Of a DNA stretch of 64,000 bases, positions 63,342 through 64,000 are shown piece after piece. Source of the stretch: an uncultured Dialister sp. (GTDB lineage Bacteria > Bacillota > Negativicutes > Veillonellales > Dialisteraceae); assembly GCA_900543165.1 (NCBI GenBank), contig UQQQ01000003.1:6806-70805 (forward strand), given 5' to 3'. Below the pieces are notes generated by a model that saw only the letters and a program-made list of their open reading frames with translations, was not told the origin of the DNA and did not search any database. Positions within the stretch are counted from its first letter, which is position 1; each line of letters begins with the position of its first letter. Made by a program: the position numbers and the translations under genes.

Positions 63342-63836
63342 ATGAAAAATATCATCCTGATCGGCATGCCCGGCTGCGGGAAATCTACACTGGGGCGCGC
63401 TCTGGCTGAGTCCCTGCATCGTTCCTTCGTGGATGCCGACACCTTTTTGGAAGAAAAAGAAGGAAAGAGCATCCCCGAGCTCTTCGCCGTGAGCGAAGAC
63501 TGCTTCCGCGACGCGGAAGAACGCACCATCGAAGCCCTTGCCGCGAGGGAAAGCCTCGTCATCGCGACCGGCGGCGGCGTCGTGAAGCGCTCGGTCAATA
63601 TCGAGCGGTTGAAGAAAACCGGCACCATCTATTTCATCGACCGCCGCCCCGAAGACATCGCAGGCGATGTAGAAGTCAGCACCCGTCCCCTCCTTGCCGA
63701 AGGCAGCGGGAAAGTTTACACGCTTTACCATGAGCGCATCGCCCTCTATCGCAAGGCGGCGGACGAAATCATAGAGAATACGGGCTCTCTGGAAAGTGTA
63801 CTGCAGAGACTGCTTGAGGCGGTGACTGGTGACTAG
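63342..63836 (+). CDS. aroK: Shikimate kinase
   Basis: A 164-residue P-loop kinase phosphorylating shikimate. Walker A is GMPGCGKST; the shikimate site has DADTFLEEKEG, FRDAEERT and GGGVVKR, with the lid Arg in STRPLL. CAAAGGAGCATTC precedes the ATG. The last residues (VTGD-stop) come from a heptamer array. It is the last aromatic gene in the window. Confidence 0.93.
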   Translation: MKNIILIGMPGCGKSTLGRALAESLHRSFVDADTFLEEKEGKSIPELFAVSEDCFRDAEERTIEALAARESLVIATGGGVVKRSVNIERLKKTGTIYFIDRRPEDIAGDVEVSTRPLLAEGSGKVYTLYHERIALYRKAADEIIENTGSLESVLQRLLEAVTGD

Positions 63837-63870
63837 TCACCAGCCACTCATCCCTCTCAGCGTTTCCTTA

Positions 63871-63914
63871 AAAATGACCGAAAGTGAAAGAAGAGTCGCT
63901 TTCGGTCATTTTCA
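63871..63914. terminator. Terminator-like hairpin after aroK
   Basis: AAAATGACCGAAAG pairs with CTTTCGGTCATTTT across a 14-base loop. A short MITE end (CAGCGTTTCCTTAA) lies directly before it at 63858-63872. Confidence 0.75.
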
Positions 63915-63927
63915 TTGCATGCTTCGC

Positions 63928-63956
63928 TTGTGACCGTCTCCTTCCCTTAGTATAAA
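63928..63956 (+). promoter_or_regulatory. Candidate promoter of a gene beyond the window
   Basis: TTGTGA (63928-63933), 17 bases, TATAAA (63951-63956). The gene it would serve starts after base 64000. Confidence 0.6.
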
Positions 63957-64000
63957 ATTTTACTCGGTAGGGAAATTTTTCCAGAAACAATAAAAAAGGA

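Noticed and set aside
1..64000. Prophage, plasmid or integrative element
   Set aside because: No integrase, transposase, capsid, replication or conjugation gene and no tRNA attachment site were found; gene content is chromosomal.

Overview
The window looks like chromosomal DNA of a high-GC, two-membraned Firmicute, i.e. a member of the Negativicutes (Veillonellales or Selenomonadales; Dialister is my best guess at genus but is not proven). Firmicute traits are a T-box riboswitch, strong AAGGAGG-type ribosome binding sites, a LonB-type protease, a DUF2922/DUF1659 pair and BioW-type biotin synthesis. Outer-membrane traits are an MlaD/MCE protein and a giant filamentous adhesin. No rRNA, tRNA, CRISPR array, prophage or transposase gene was seen.

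Layout. 1-11675: the 3' part of a giant LktA/haemagglutinin-like adhesin, interrupted here by three frameshifts (one at a run of seven G) and an amber codon. 12707-17855: LarA-type lactate racemase, a cupin, a LonB-like protease and a small unknown protein. 18331-25271: DUF2922 and DUF1659 proteins, a YgiB/YgiC-like lipoprotein/ATP-grasp pair, a CorA-superfamily channel with GIN instead of GMN, a ChbG-type deacetylase and an EamA exporter. 25587-35320: nitroreductase, MlaD, a two-gene McrBC-like island (McrB-type AAA+ NTPase plus DUF2357/PD-(D/E)XK nuclease), a RelQ-type alarmone synthetase and a two-component system. 35780-41789: a GldA-like dehydrogenase, a BASS transporter behind an isoleucine-type T-box, a broken AEC transporter and an ABC transporter. 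42390-46053: bioW, bioF and an S-component-like membrane protein. 46248-52175: a candidate small RNA, an aromatic-type amino acid permease, a nucleoside phosphorylase, a FliB-like protein, a peptide deformylase paralog, a quinone reductase-like flavoprotein and an unknown protein. 52550-63836: a tyrosine-rich 40-residue ORF with its own promoter and terminator, then aroF, tyrA, aroB, aroA, aroC, pheA, aroE and aroK, which take erythrose-4-phosphate and PEP to chorismate and on to the Phe and Tyr precursors.

The most unusual property is between the genes. Nearly every intergenic gap of 300-1000 bp is a mosaic of the same few repeat modules in a recurrent order that follows the direction of transcription. 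In this annotation they are called: A, tandem TGACTAG-like heptamers at the 3' end of genes, often supplying the stop codon; B, a module beginning CTCGTATCGTCATTTCGAG; C and C', with CCCTCGAGGGG and GGGGCGGATAGGGCAC cores; D, a GCGGCGC hairpin module; E, ending GGGCTAACCCTGAACCC just before gene starts; and G, GGTTCAAxG-type nonamers. A separate 160-170 bp MITE-like element with terminal inverted repeats and TTAA targets also occurs, and one copy can be compared with its empty site in this same window. Repeats have entered coding sequence: the last ~45 codons of aroA are repeat-derived.
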